From contig NZ_JASMRU010000021.1 of the NCBI RefSeq assembly GCF_030462585.1, positions 1 to 64,000 on the forward strand: DNA of 64,000 bases. The letters are read 5' to 3'. The DNA comes from Pseudomonas sp. CAN1. GTDB taxonomy: Bacteria > Pseudomonadota > Gammaproteobacteria > Pseudomonadales > Pseudomonadaceae. Below are positions 19,196-28,178 of this stretch, piece by piece. Position numbers and translations under genes: made by a program. Positions within the stretch are counted from its first letter, which is position 1; every line of letters begins with the position of its first letter. The notes under the pieces were generated by a model, which worked only from the letters and a program-made list of their open reading frames with translations, did not search any database and was not told the origin of the DNA.

Positions 19196-19560
19196 GTAGC
19201 GCCCGCGCCGTCTTCAACCCTGCCTGGGCGCCGCATGCACGGCTGCATGAGGTGTGGCAGCTGGGCACCAACACCGCGCTGGGCGTGTTCAGCCTGTGGC
19301 TGGTCTGGTTCCGCCACGAGCTGCGGCTGCCAATCTTCGTCACTGGTGACTTCCTGCTGAGCTACGGGTTGCGCGCAAGCTACGGCGGCTCGATTGTGCT
19401 CAGCGACAGCACGGAGAAAATGATCCTCGGCGTCAATCTGGGATTGTTCGCCTACACACTTGCCATCCTCATGGCCGCCGTTGCCGTGATAATGGACAGT
19501 CGCAGCCGACCGGCAGGGGCGGCTGCCCGCCACGGGCGTAACCTGAGCAAGTCCGGCTAG
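19177..19560 (+). pseudogene. N-terminally truncated small membrane protein overlapping the GMC gene end
   Basis: The frame opens with a GTG inside the last 19 bases of the GMC gene and gives up to 127 residues. Three hydrophobic helices are visible (LGTNTALGVFSLWLVWF, LPIFVTGDFLLSYGLRA, GLFAYTLAILMAAVAVIM). Its first conserved-looking segment, FNPAWAPHARLHEVWQ, comes within 16 residues of the start. In small membrane proteins of this kind as I remember them, a signal/first helix and a TH-x-F segment precede it; here that part is absent and replaced by the out-of-frame end of the GMC gene. I read it as a truncated copy, though a short functional protein made by coupling is possible. Function unknown. 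Confidence 0.5.
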
Positions 19561-19600
19561 GCGCGCCCACGGCAGGTTGGGGGATTCTGTTGCCGACCAC

Positions 19601-20485
19601 ATGACCAGGAGCTTTCACCCGGTGCCCGATATTCCGACTGCCTACGCCAAGCGTTTCGACGCCGTGCTCGCCTACATCGAAGGCCACCTGGAGGGTGACC
19701 TTTCGCTGAAGGCCTTGAGCGAGGTGGCGCACTTCTCGGCGTTCCACTTCCACCGGCAATTCACTGCCTATGTGGGTGTGCCGGTTGCACGTTATGTGCA
19801 ACTGATGCGCTTGCGGCGCGCGGCGCATCGCCTGGTGGCTGGTACGCAGTATTCGGTGCTGGACGCCTCGCTGGATGCCGGCTTCGACAGCCCCGAGGCC
19901 TTCAGCCGAGCCTTTCGACGGGACTTCGGCATGGCGCCCAGTGCCTTCCGGCGGCAGCCGAACTGGCAGACCTGGCATGCGGTGTTCGCCATTCCCCATT
20001 TTTCCAGGAGCATCACCATGCAGGTACGTATCGTCGATTTCCCCGAGGTCCGGGTCGCCGCCCTCGAACACTGCGGCCCTCCCGCACAGCTCGACGCCAG
20101 CGTGCGCCAGTTCATTCAGTGGCGCATGGGCAGCGGGCAGTCGCCGGTAGGCGCGAGCCGCACCTTCGGCATTCCCTACGGCAACCCGGATACCACGCCG
20201 GCGGAGGAATTTCGTTTCGACATCTGCGGCGAGATCGGCGAAGCCGTGGCGCCGAACGATTATGGCGTCCGTGAACTGGTCATCCCCGCTGGCCGCTGTG
20301 TGGTGGTGCGCCACGTCGGCTCGCCCGATCACATCGGCGAAAGCATCTACCCGATCTATCGTGACTGGCTGCCCGGCAGCAACGAGGAACTGCGCGACCA
20401 TCCGCTGTTCTTCCACTACTTGAGCATCTTCCCGGAGACGCCCCTGGAGGAGTGGCAGACGGATATCTATATCCCGCTGCAATAA
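19601..20485 (+). CDS. AraC-family regulator with GyrI-like effector domain
   Basis: 294 residues from ATG 19601; a TTG eight codons upstream is possible but less likely. The AraC DNA-binding domain is N-terminal (LSLKALSEVAHFSAFHFHRQ and YSVLDASLDAGFDSPEAFSR). From about residue 137 a GyrI-like small-molecule-binding domain follows (MQVRIVDFPEVRVAALEHCG through PLEEWQTDIYIPL). This Rob/SoxS-like order is common in regulators of drug or stress response. The gene has no obvious target next to it; it lies 40 bases downstream of the truncated membrane gene. Confidence 0.87.
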   Translation: MTRSFHPVPDIPTAYAKRFDAVLAYIEGHLEGDLSLKALSEVAHFSAFHFHRQFTAYVGVPVARYVQLMRLRRAAHRLVAGTQYSVLDASLDAGFDSPEAFSRAFRRDFGMAPSAFRRQPNWQTWHAVFAIPHFSRSITMQVRIVDFPEVRVAALEHCGPPAQLDASVRQFIQWRMGSGQSPVGASRTFGIPYGNPDTTPAEEFRFDICGEIGEAVAPNDYGVRELVIPAGRCVVVRHVGSPDHIGESIYPIYRDWLPGSNEELRDHPLFFHYLSIFPETPLEEWQTDIYIPLQ

Positions 20486-20551
20486 CGCGGGCTCTCACAC
20501 CTGGCCGTCGCCCGAGATGCTCGTGGCGGCGGCATCCTTTGTTGCGAGGGC

Positions 20552-21463
20552 TTATCCGGCCACGGCAGGGGAGCTTTTGACGAAGTCGATGAAGGCTCGC
20601 AGGGGCGATGGCAGATGGCGACGTCCGGGGTAGTACAGGAATGGGCCGGAAAAACTCTGCCACCAGGGCTCCAGTACCGGTTCCAGCGCGCCGCTTTCGA
20701 AATGCGGGCGCAACCAGTCCTCGAACAGATAGATGACCCCCAGCCCATCGACAGCCGCCTGCACGGCCAGGTCGACGGCGCCGCCGATGCGCACGATCAA
20801 TGGCCCTCCGGGGTCGAGGCTGAAGGTCTCTCCGTCTTTTTCGTAGTCCCAGAGCGGCATCGCTCCGCTGGGAAATTTCCCCCGCAGGCAGGCGTGCTGC
20901 AGCAGGTCACGGGGATGCTCGGGGCGGCCATGGGCGTCGAGGTAGGCCGGCGAGGCCGCCGTGGCGCAGCGTTGCAGGCGCGGGCCGATGGGCACGGCGA
21001 TCATGTCCTGCTCCAGGCGTTCATCGTAGCGAATGCCGGCATCGCAACCGGCGGCCAGCACGTCGACGAAGCTCTCCTCGGCGATCACCTCCAGGCGAAT
21101 GTCCGGATAGGCTTTCAGGAAGGGCGTGATGATGGCCGGCAGGACCAGCCGTGCCGCGCTGAGCGGCACATTCAGTTTCAGGGTGCCCTTTGGGCGGTCG
21201 CGGAAATCATTGACGACATCCAGCGCCGAGGAAACCTCGTCCAGTGCTGGCACGATGCGCTCCATCAACAGCCTGCCGGCTTCGGTGGGCAGGATGCTGC
21301 GGGTGGTGCGGTTCAGCAGGCGAACTCCCAGCCCGGTTTCCAGGCGCCGCACGGCATCGCTGAGACTGGAGGCGGATTTGCCGCTGAGCCGCGCACCTTC
21401 GCGAAAGCCCCCCGCGTTCACTACGGCGACGAAGGCCAGCAAGTCCTGAATGTCGCTTGTCAT
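20552..21463 (-). CDS. LysR-family transcriptional regulator
   Basis: 303 residues. The winged helix-turn-helix is at residues 4-63 (FREGARLSGKSASSLSDAVR, LLNRTTRSILPTEAG) and the periplasmic-binding-like effector domain fills the rest. It is divergent from the aldo/keto reductase gene across 101 bases, the classic arrangement for a LysR regulator and its target. The effector is not deducible. Confidence 0.88.
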   Translation of the reverse strand: MTSDIQDLLAFVAVVNAGGFREGARLSGKSASSLSDAVRRLETGLGVRLLNRTTRSILPTEAGRLLMERIVPALDEVSSALDVVNDFRDRPKGTLKLNVPLSAARLVLPAIITPFLKAYPDIRLEVIAEESFVDVLAAGCDAGIRYDERLEQDMIAVPIGPRLQRCATAASPAYLDAHGRPEHPRDLLQHACLRGKFPSGAMPLWDYEKDGETFSLDPGGPLIVRIGGAVDLAVQAAVDGLGVIYLFEDWLRPHFESGALEPVLEPWWQSFSGPFLYYPGRRHLPSPLRAFIDFVKSSPAVAG

Positions 21464-21564
21464 TGTTCGCTCTCCCGTACAACCCGTGCCGATTGCAGCT
21501 GATTATCGGCGCAGTGGTCAATGCCTATAGTGGTCTCACACAGTCATTCAACGAGGCAGACGAC

Positions 21565-22428
21565 ATGAGCAACGCCAGGCAGGCGGGGACCTTTTCCCTG
21601 GGTAAAGGCAGCGTCAATCGCATGGGCTACGGCGCCATGCAACTCGCCGGTCCGCAGGTGTTCGGCCCGCCACGGGATCGGGCGGCGGCCATCGCGGTGT
21701 TGCGCGCAGCGCGCGAGGCCGGGGTGAATCACATCGACACCGCGGACTTCTACGGTCCCCACGTGACCAATCAGTTGATCCGCGAGGCCTTGCATCCCTA
21801 CGACGAAGACCTGGTGATCGTCACCAAGGTCGGCGCCATACGCGGTGCGGATGCCTCCTGGAACCCCGCGCATACGCCCCAGGCGCTGGTCAGCGCGGTG
21901 CATGACAACCTGCGCAACCTGGGCGTGGAGGCGCTGGATGTCGTCAACTACCGCGCCTGGGGCAACATGCACGCGCCTGACGAGGCCTCCATCGAAGAAG
22001 GTTTCAGCACCCTGGCCGAGCTGCAACGCCAGGGTCTGATCCGCCACCTCGGGCTGAGCAACGTATCGGCGGTGCAGGTGAAACAGGCCCAGCAGATCGC
22101 TCCGCTGGTCTGCGTACAGAATCACTACAACCTGGCGCACCGCGCAGACGAGTCGCTGATTGCCGAACTGGCGCGGCAAGGCATCGCCTATGTGCCGTTC
22201 TTCCCGCTGGGCGGCTTCACGCCATTGCAGTCGGAAGCCCTGACGGGTGTCGCTGCGCGCCTGAGCACATCGCCGCTGCGCGTGGCCCTGGCGTGGTTGC
22301 TGCAGCGCTCACCGAACATCCTGTTGATTCCAGGCACGTCGTCAGTCGAGCACCTGCGCGAGAACCTCAGTGCCAGCGAGCTGGTGATCCCGGCTGAGCT
22401 GCTGGCTGAACTGGATGATGTGGCGTAG
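21565..22428 (+). CDS. ydbC: Aldo/keto reductase, YdbC (PdxI)-like
   Basis: 287 residues from ATG 21565, with GAGG upstream. The opening SVNRMGYGAMQLAGP, FGPPRDR and HIDTADFYGPHVTNQ, and the later YVPFFPLGGFTPLQ and NILLIPGTSSVEHLREN, are very close to E. coli YdbC as I remember it. YdbC (PdxI) is an NADPH-dependent pyridoxal reductase in vitamin B6 salvage. Catalytic D, Y and K of the AKR tetrad are present (D-T-A-D-F-Y; VTKVGA). As in YdbC, the usual active-site His strand reads DVVNYRAWG. It is controlled presumably by the divergent LysR. In Pseudomonas it may act on other aldehydes. Confidence 0.85.
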   Translation: MSNARQAGTFSLGKGSVNRMGYGAMQLAGPQVFGPPRDRAAAIAVLRAAREAGVNHIDTADFYGPHVTNQLIREALHPYDEDLVIVTKVGAIRGADASWNPAHTPQALVSAVHDNLRNLGVEALDVVNYRAWGNMHAPDEASIEEGFSTLAELQRQGLIRHLGLSNVSAVQVKQAQQIAPLVCVQNHYNLAHRADESLIAELARQGIAYVPFFPLGGFTPLQSEALTGVAARLSTSPLRVALAWLLQRSPNILLIPGTSSVEHLRENLSASELVIPAELLAELDDVA

Positions 22429-22486
22429 TCCTCGTTCGGGGGCTGCATGTTGTGCCGCTTCGACCTTCGAAGAGGGGAGCCTTCGT

Positions 22487-22888
22487 TCACTGTGGGAGCG
22501 GCGCAATGGCGGTGCACTTGATCTCGACCAGGAGCCCGGGATGGGCCAGTTCTACAACACCGATGCAGGTCCAGGCGCAGGTTGCACGGGGGAACAGGCG
22601 GTCCTTCACCTGACGGAATAGCGGCATGTGTTGTTGCAGGCCGACATGGTAGGTGGTCAGGTCGACGATATCCTCGAACCCACAGCCACCGGCTGCCAGA
22701 ACCAGCCGCAGATTCTCCCACGCCGCCAGAAACTGCTGCTGGGGATCGAGGATCACCTCCAGGTCGGCTGTGCGGCCAACCTGCCCAGCGCAATACAGCG
22801 TCGCTCCGACTTTCACGGCAGGCAGGTACCCGGCCCGCTCGACCAGGGCTTGCATGGATTCTGGAATTACGGGTTGACGGTCAGGCAT
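22487..22888 (-). CDS. RidA/YjgF-family protein
   Basis: 133 residues from the ATG at 22888 (GAGAG nearby); the in-frame ATG at 22933 has no ribosome site. The RidA fold is clear: VKVGATLYCAGQVGRTADLE, QQFLAAWENLRLVLAAGGCG, LLVEIKCTAIA. Archetypal RidA is a reactive enamine/imine deaminase and uses an arginine in an ARLP-like segment; here the matching segment reads VVELAHPG. It is therefore probably one of the Rid subfamilies without that activity. It converges with the aldo/keto reductase gene. The 261 bases 22889-23149 before the next gene show nothing further. Confidence 0.82.
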   Translation of the reverse strand: MPDRQPVIPESMQALVERAGYLPAVKVGATLYCAGQVGRTADLEVILDPQQQFLAAWENLRLVLAAGGCGFEDIVDLTTYHVGLQQHMPLFRQVKDRLFPRATCAWTCIGVVELAHPGLLVEIKCTAIAPLPQ

Positions 22889-23149
22889 GTGGCTCTCGGT
22901 GGGAAGAGTTTCCAGGGGGGCGGGCAGCTGCATCGACAGGCAATGCAGCCGGCCAGTGGCGGAGAACGTCGCCCTTCGATTCTACGGGACCACAGGCCGC
23001 CTGGCTCATCAAGGGATCAGGTACCTGTCGAGCAGGGGAGTTGCCGGGGAGCTTTCGTCTCGGAAGTCTGCCCGCAGATGCCGGCGAACTTGGGCTGAAC
23101 TCCGCCGCCAGCGGGCCAGTCCACTGGCAAAGAATCTGCGGAGGCGGGG

Positions 23150-24220
23150 ATGAAACGACGCTACAGCGTGCCCATGCTGAGCATCCTGGCGATCCTGCTG
23201 GTGCTGTTGATCGCGCACATCGCCTTGCCCTATGTGATCCGTGATTACCTCAACGGCAAGCTGGAGCGCATGGGCGATTACCATGGGCAGATCGCCGACG
23301 TGGACTTGGCCCTGTGGCGGGGTGCCTATCGGATCAACGGCCTGAAGATCGTCAAGGTCAACGGCAAGGTGCCTGTGCCGCTCCTCGACGCGCCGGTGAT
23401 CGACCTGTCGGTCAGCTGGCACGCGCTGTGGTACGACCATGGCATCGTGGCGCGGGTGGTATTCCAGCGTCCGGAGCTGAATTTCGTCGATGGTGGCGAC
23501 AAGCAGAACTCCCAGAGCGGTGCCGGTACCGACTGGCGGGAACAGTTGAACAAGCTGCTGCCGATCACCCTGGATGAAGTGCGCATCGCCGACGGCCGCA
23601 TTCATTTCCGCAACTACCAGTCCAGGCCGCCGGTACACCTGACCGCCAGCACGGTGCAGGCGAGCCTGTACAATCTCACCAATGTGGCGGATGACAAGGG
23701 CGAGCGAGTGGCGCGCTTCGAAGGCCGTGCGCAGCTGTTCGGCCAGGCACCGGTGGAAGTGCAGGCGGCGTTCGACCCGTTCGATAACTTCGAGGATTTC
23801 GAGCTGCGCCTGCGTGCCAGCGATATCGAGTTGCGGCGGGTGAATGACTTCGCCTCGGCCTACGGCAAGTTCGACTTCAACCGTGGTCACGGCACGCTGG
23901 TGATCGAAGCGCGCGCGGACAAGGGTCAGCTCAGTGGTTACATAAAGCCGCTGTTGCGCGACGTCGACGTGTTCAACTGGCAGCAGGACGTGGAAGAGAA
24001 GGACAAGAGCCTGTTCCGTTCCATCTGGGAAGCCCTGGTCGGTGGCGGCGAAACAGTGCTGAAGAACCAGGGCAAGGACCAGTTCGCCACCCGCGTCGAT
24101 CTCAGCGGTAACGTCCATCGCCAGGATATCAGCGCCTTCCAGGCATTCCTCGGGATCCTGCGCAACGCCTTCATCCAGGCCTTCAATGCGCGGTATGAGC
24201 GCAATGCACCGGACGAGTGA
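23150..24220 (+). CDS. DUF748 domain protein (AsmA-like, membrane-anchored)
   Basis: 356 residues. A single N-terminal transmembrane anchor (SILAILLVLLIAHIALPYVI) is followed by a beta-rich periplasmic part with DUF748 features (YHGQIADVDLALWRGAYRIN, VRIADGRIHFRNYQ). The family is related to AsmA proteins, which are linked to envelope lipid movement, but this member has no assigned function. GCGGGGATG includes the start. It appears monocistronic; 227 bases to the next gene show nothing. Confidence 0.8.
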   Translation: MKRRYSVPMLSILAILLVLLIAHIALPYVIRDYLNGKLERMGDYHGQIADVDLALWRGAYRINGLKIVKVNGKVPVPLLDAPVIDLSVSWHALWYDHGIVARVVFQRPELNFVDGGDKQNSQSGAGTDWREQLNKLLPITLDEVRIADGRIHFRNYQSRPPVHLTASTVQASLYNLTNVADDKGERVARFEGRAQLFGQAPVEVQAAFDPFDNFEDFELRLRASDIELRRVNDFASAYGKFDFNRGHGTLVIEARADKGQLSGYIKPLLRDVDVFNWQQDVEEKDKSLFRSIWEALVGGGETVLKNQGKDQFATRVDLSGNVHRQDISAFQAFLGILRNAFIQAFNARYERNAPDE

Positions 24221-24447
24221 GGCACGGTTCTGAACCAGTCAGCTCGCAGGCCTGCGTCCGCTTGCGATGACTGACCAGCGCTCGCTCACTTCATGCGCTG
24301 TTCCGCGCCGGCATCTTTCCAGAGCCGGAAGGAGGAAAGAACTCACAGGGCAGGCGGCGCCGGGCAGCGCGCCCTGTGTTTTCCCAGCCATTCCCTATGC
24401 CGCGCAGGCTCCGCCAGCTTCACGCTGCGTGCGTGGTGCCGTGCGGA

Positions 24448-24975
24448 TCAGTCCGAAGTGGGTTCCGCTGCGGGGCCTTCGGCGGCGGGCGTGGCTTGCG
24501 ATTTGGCCTTCGCGCGGTTTTTCCGGTCCTGGCTGCGCTGCCGCGAAGCCTGCTGCTTGGCGTATTGCGCTTGAGCGGCGGTCACCGTGCCAGCCACCTG
24601 GCCATTGAGGTCCAGGCGTGGCGCATTCTCGGTCATGCAGGCCCAGTAGCGAACACCCTTGCACCAGGCGGCGATGCCCAGCTTCAGCTGTTCGCTGTTC
24701 ACCCCGAGCAGCTGCAGGTGTTGCTCGGCATCCTTGAGGATCCCCTCCTTGAGCGGAACCTTGGGCGCCGGATTGACCGGGAAGGCCAACGGGAAGTGCT
24801 TCTGCAAACGCCAGATCGCTTCCACCGCGGGATCCTGCTCACGCGGCTTGCTCTGTGAAGAAGGCTTGTTCTGTGCAGAAGGCTTGCGCTTGGGGCGCGC
24901 CGCGCGCTCGCTGTTTGCCTGCTCTTTGTCAGCCCGCAGGCGGTCACGTAGCTCGGCTAGTTGTTCAAAACCCAT
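24448..24975 (-). CDS. proQ: ProQ/FinO-family RNA-binding protein
   Basis: 175 residues from ATG 24975, which gives the usual MGFEQLAELRDRLR start. A GTG four codons upstream is an alternative; neither has ideal spacing from GGAAG. After a basic, Ser/Gln/Lys-rich linker comes the FinO domain (AIWRLQKHFPLAFPV, VPLKEGILKDAEQHL, YWACMTENAPRLDLNGQ). A basic C-terminal tail (KQQASRQRSQDRKNRAKAK) follows. ProQ-type proteins bind structured sRNAs and mRNA 3' ends and act after transcription. The symbol denotes the family; orthology to E. coli ProQ is not proven. Confidence 0.83.
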   Translation of the reverse strand: MGFEQLAELRDRLRADKEQANSERAARPKRKPSAQNKPSSQSKPREQDPAVEAIWRLQKHFPLAFPVNPAPKVPLKEGILKDAEQHLQLLGVNSEQLKLGIAAWCKGVRYWACMTENAPRLDLNGQVAGTVTAAQAQYAKQQASRQRSQDRKNRAKAKSQATPAAEGPAAEPTSD

Positions 24976-25314
24976 TGTTCGATTCACAGCTTCCGGTTGA
25001 TTGCGTGGTGCAAGGTTATTTCATATGGCGCCGGAGAGCATCTGAATCTGGATGGATTGCTGCGAATTTCACCAATACCTGCCCCGATCGGTAGCTGTCG
25101 TCGATATTCGGCTGCATGCGCTGCTCGACGTCCCGCGGCTTGTTCTGCTGAAGCGTCGACCCGGTCTTGCTCAGGTGATGGCCAGGCGTCACCTTGAGCA
25201 GGGCGCTTGGAGAGTTCCGGCTGCCCAGACAATCAGGAAGGAATTGGCCGTAGCGTGACGCGAAATGCCAATCTGGATACATTTCCCCCCTTCATCGAAG
25301 GGAGGGAATCCTCT
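24976..25314. other. Intergenic region with no supported gene
   Basis: This 339-base stretch between the ProQ-like gene and the zinc-ribbon gene has only short, low-quality frames. It should hold both promoters. The end carries GGGAGGGAAT, the ribosome site of the next gene. No repeat or convincing terminator was found. Confidence 0.5.
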
Positions 25315-25704
25315 ATGCAATGCCCTGAATGCGGACATACACCAGCTGCAGGCGAACAAACCGATCCTACTCGTTGCCCTGAGTGCGGGATCTACTACCA
25401 CAAGGCTCTCCAGGCGAGAGTGCAGCAGCTGGAGCAGGAAAAACTCCAGGCGGCGAGCAGCTCCGTCCGAGTTGCCACTCCGACAGCTGCGCAGCAGCAA
25501 CGCAATGTGCAGGCAGTCACCAGCAAGTATCCAGGGGCGCATCCTGTAGTGGTCATGGATGTGAACATGAGCTTTGGCTCAATGGTTATCTTCATGATCA
25601 AGTGGGGTATCGCTTCGATTCCTGCGCTGATAATCCTCGGGGCGATCTACGTGTTTGCAGTGACCTTCCTTTTCGGATTTCTGGGGGCAACGCTCTCACG
25701 CTGA
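25315..25704 (+). CDS. Small zinc-ribbon membrane protein
   Basis: 129 residues from ATG 25315, which follows a strong GGGAGGGAA site; the longer frame from 25207 has none. The N-terminus is a zinc ribbon with two CPECG knuckles (MQCPECGHTP and TRCPECGIYY). A Gln/Glu-rich coiled segment (ARVQQLEQEKLQ), a linker, and a C-terminal transmembrane helix (ASIPALIILGAIYVFAVTFL) follow. Its third codon positions look less GC-rich than the neighbours. The architecture suggests a cytoplasmic zinc ribbon tethered to the membrane. Function unknown. Confidence 0.72.
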   Translation: MQCPECGHTPAAGEQTDPTRCPECGIYYHKALQARVQQLEQEKLQAASSSVRVATPTAAQQQRNVQAVTSKYPGAHPVVVMDVNMSFGSMVIFMIKWGIASIPALIILGAIYVFAVTFLFGFLGATLSR

Positions 25705-26250
25705 CAAGCTGTCTTCCGGGGGGCGCAAGCCAGCAGAACGTCCTAGCAAGGCCCAGGGGCCTCTCTCCAGGGCCCTCAGTCCGCCGGTGCCGTTACGACG
25801 AAGCTGGCTGCCGAGCAGAGCCGTCGCCACGGCCAGTTTGGCCAGCGAGCATCGGCCGGCGGAGCAGACGCTCAGCGCATGCTCCAACCTGCATGGGCGG
25901 GCAGTTGAGAAGGCAGACCGCCGGGGGCTGCCTTTGCATGACTTCGAGGTATGGAGTTGGCAGGCGGGGGTGGCCGCTACCGACCCATAGCGGACGCTCG
26001 CTCAATGGGCGCTGCGATGAATCAGCCAGGTAATGAATGCTACGAACGGGGCGAACAGAATCAAGCCACCGACAACGACTGCCCATCCCCAAAAGCAGAC
26101 ACTTCCGCCCTACTTGGTTTCGACGGCGCTGGCTGGGAGTTCAAGGAACACTGTCTGCTCAACCGCAGCTCGACCCGAACCTGCGCAGCCTGCATCACGT
26201 GGCGGGCGGGCATTACCACGCGATTGGTGAGGCGCTACAAGCCTGAGCCA
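25705..26250. other. Junction region without an intact gene
   Basis: No complete gene is supported over these 546 bases. Two coding-like scraps are visible. On the minus strand, 26002-26109 encodes a hydrophobic 35-residue stretch (LILFAPFVAFITWLIHRSAH at its end) but has no start codon before an upstream stop. On the plus strand a frame ends at 26246 with LHHVAGGHYHAIGEALQA, which resembles the tail of a protein. These may be remnants at an old insertion or deletion junction. Confidence 0.4.
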
Positions 26251-26985
26251 TCACACCAGTACATTGCCGCCATCCACCACCAGCGATTGGCCATTGGCGA
26301 AGCCACTGCGCATGAGGAACAGGTAGGCAGCGGCGACGTCCTCCACTTCGCCTATTCGCCCGACCGGCAGGCGAGCGGCAACGCTTTGGTAAAGCGCCTG
26401 CCGTTCGCTCTCTCCCATGTCGCGCCACAACTCGGTACGCACCAGACCGGGCGCCACGGCGTTGATGCGTAACGGTGCCAGCTCTAAGGCCAGGGCCCTC
26501 ACGAGCGAGTCGATGGCGCCGCAAACGCTGGCGGCCAGGCTCCAACCTGAACTGGGTCGGATGCCGGCGATACCGCCCGAAAGCACGATTGACCCATTAG
26601 GACGAATCCACCTCACGGCATGACGTATTGCCACGAGCGCCGACCAGAAACGCAGTTCGAAGGCGTGCCGGGCATTCACTGAATCCAGTTCGGCCAGCGG
26701 GCTCAACAGCAAGCGGTCGCCGGCACTGTAGACCAGATGGTCGATTGCCCCGACTTCCGTGAAGAAAGCCGCAATGGCTTGATGATCGGCGAGATCAAGC
26801 AAGCGGCCACAGGCACCTTTGCCAAGTTGGGCCAGGGCACTTTCAAGGCGCAATGGGTTGCTTGAAGCGATGGTCACGCTGGCACCCTCGGTCAGAGCCT
26901 GCCGGGCCACTTCTAGGCCGATGCCGGATGAGCCGCCAAGGATGACGATGTGCTTGTCACGCAATGCGGGAAGCTGGGTAGACAT
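26251..26985 (-). CDS. SDR-family protein with degenerate active site
   Basis: 244 residues from ATG 26985, with GGAG upstream; the longer frame to 27036 overlaps the MFS gene. The Rossmann motif GGSSGIG (17-23), YSAG (86-89) and the substrate-loop start NAVAPGLVRTELW are present. The catalytic YxxxK is missing: alignment with typical SDRs puts A151 and C155 in the Tyr and Lys positions (GWSLAASVCGAIDSL). A divergent SDR subgroup shows such replacements. Any activity is therefore uncertain. It is the last gene of a minus-strand operon NmrA-MFS-SDR. Confidence 0.8.
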   Translation of the reverse strand: MSTQLPALRDKHIVILGGSSGIGLEVARQALTEGASVTIASSNPLRLESALAQLGKGACGRLLDLADHQAIAAFFTEVGAIDHLVYSAGDRLLLSPLAELDSVNARHAFELRFWSALVAIRHAVRWIRPNGSIVLSGGIAGIRPSSGWSLAASVCGAIDSLVRALALELAPLRINAVAPGLVRTELWRDMGESERQALYQSVAARLPVGRIGEVEDVAAAYLFLMRSGFANGQSLVVDGGNVLV

Positions 26986-27001
26986 GTTTGTATCTCCGCG
27001 G

Positions 27002-28168
27002 TTAGTTGCTGCGTATCTGGCCGAGAGCCAAGGCAATGAGCGCCAGAAGGGCGGCTATACCGGCAAGCCAGTGCCAGCCGAGTTGCAACAAGGGCATCGC
27101 CAGTGCCGAGCCGAGGGCACCGCCAAGGAAAAAAACGGCGATATACAGGCCGTTCAGTCGGCTACGGGCCCTGACATCAAGCGCCAGCACCTGGCGTTGT
27201 GCGGCCACGTGACTAATCTGCACGCCGGCATCGATCAGCAGGGCCGCCAGTAACCAACAGGGCAACGTGGGCAGGGCAATGCTCAGCAGAAAGCCGCTCG
27301 CTACCAGCACTGCACCCCAGCCTCGCAATGCGCTGGAATGGCCGCTGTCGGCGAGGCGGCCGGCCAGCGGTGCGACCAAGGCTCCGGCGGCGCCGGCCAG
27401 GGCGAACAGTGCTATATCCTGTGCATGCAGGCCGAAGCGTTCGGCCAGCAGCACAGGTGCACCAACCCAGAACAGACTGAATGCGGCGAACAAGCAGGCC
27501 TGTGCCGCGCTGCGTCGGCGTAGTTCGGCGTGCCTGCCCAGCAGTTGTGCCAGGGACGCGAGCAGGGCTGGATAGCTAAGCGTCGAGTTGGCTCGATGAT
27601 GTGTCAGGCGCCAGGCCAGTAATGCACCGAGCAGACTGACCAGCAGCGCGTCTGTCGCAAACAGGGCGCGCCAGCCAAATGCATCGGTGATCAGGCTGGC
27701 CAGGGGGCGGGCCAGCAGAATGCCCAACAGCAAGCCGGCGGTGACGCTACCGACGGTGCGCCCCCGGGTGCTGTCGCTACTCATGTGCGCTGCCAGGGGT
27801 ACCAGCAATTGCACGGCGCAGGAGCCCAGGCCGACAACGAGTGCCGCCAGCAGCAGAACGCCGACATTGCTGGCGCTGGCCATCACCAGCAGTGCCAACA
27901 CTTGCACGAACGCCAGGGCCAGGACTAAACGACGGTTCTCCAGCAGATCGCCCAGCGGCACCACCAGCAACAGGCCCAGGCAGAAACCCAGCTGGCTGGC
28001 GCTTACGGCTAGCCCCGCCTGCCAGGAGACGATCCCCAGATCAGTGGCGATCACCGAAAGTATTGGTTGGGCCAGATAGCTGCCCGCGGCAAATGTGCCA
28101 CAGGCCACTGCCAGCAGTGCCGTCGATGAACGGCCGCTACCGGTCAGCGCAATGCTGCCAGTTCTCAT
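27002..28168 (-). CDS. MFS transporter (drug/metabolite exporter type)
   Basis: 388 residues with 12 predicted helices (for example STALLAVACGTFAAGSYLAQ, LLAALVVGLGSCAVQLLVPL). The MFS loop-2/3 signature is recognisable as PLGDLLENRRLVL. Such DHA1/YdhP-like proteins use the proton gradient, most often to export small molecules. It starts 10 bases after the NmrA gene stop and ends 16 bases before the SDR start, so the three are one operon. Substrate unknown. Confidence 0.85.
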   Translation of the reverse strand: MRTGSIALTGSGRSSTALLAVACGTFAAGSYLAQPILSVIATDLGIVSWQAGLAVSASQLGFCLGLLLVVPLGDLLENRRLVLALAFVQVLALLVMASASNVGVLLLAALVVGLGSCAVQLLVPLAAHMSSDSTRGRTVGSVTAGLLLGILLARPLASLITDAFGWRALFATDALLVSLLGALLAWRLTHHRANSTLSYPALLASLAQLLGRHAELRRRSAAQACLFAAFSLFWVGAPVLLAERFGLHAQDIALFALAGAAGALVAPLAGRLADSGHSSALRGWGAVLVASGFLLSIALPTLPCWLLAALLIDAGVQISHVAAQRQVLALDVRARSRLNGLYIAVFFLGGALGSALAMPLLQLGWHWLAGIAALLALIALALGQIRSN

Positions 28169-28178
28169 GCGAACTCCC

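Noticed and set aside
24267-24608. Plus-strand frame across the ProQ-like gene end
   Set aside because: Arg/Pro/Ala-rich shadow; the minus-strand FinO domain is clear.
26002-26109. Minus-strand 35-codon hydrophobic frame
   Set aside because: No start codon between the upstream stop and the hydrophobic part; at most a remnant.
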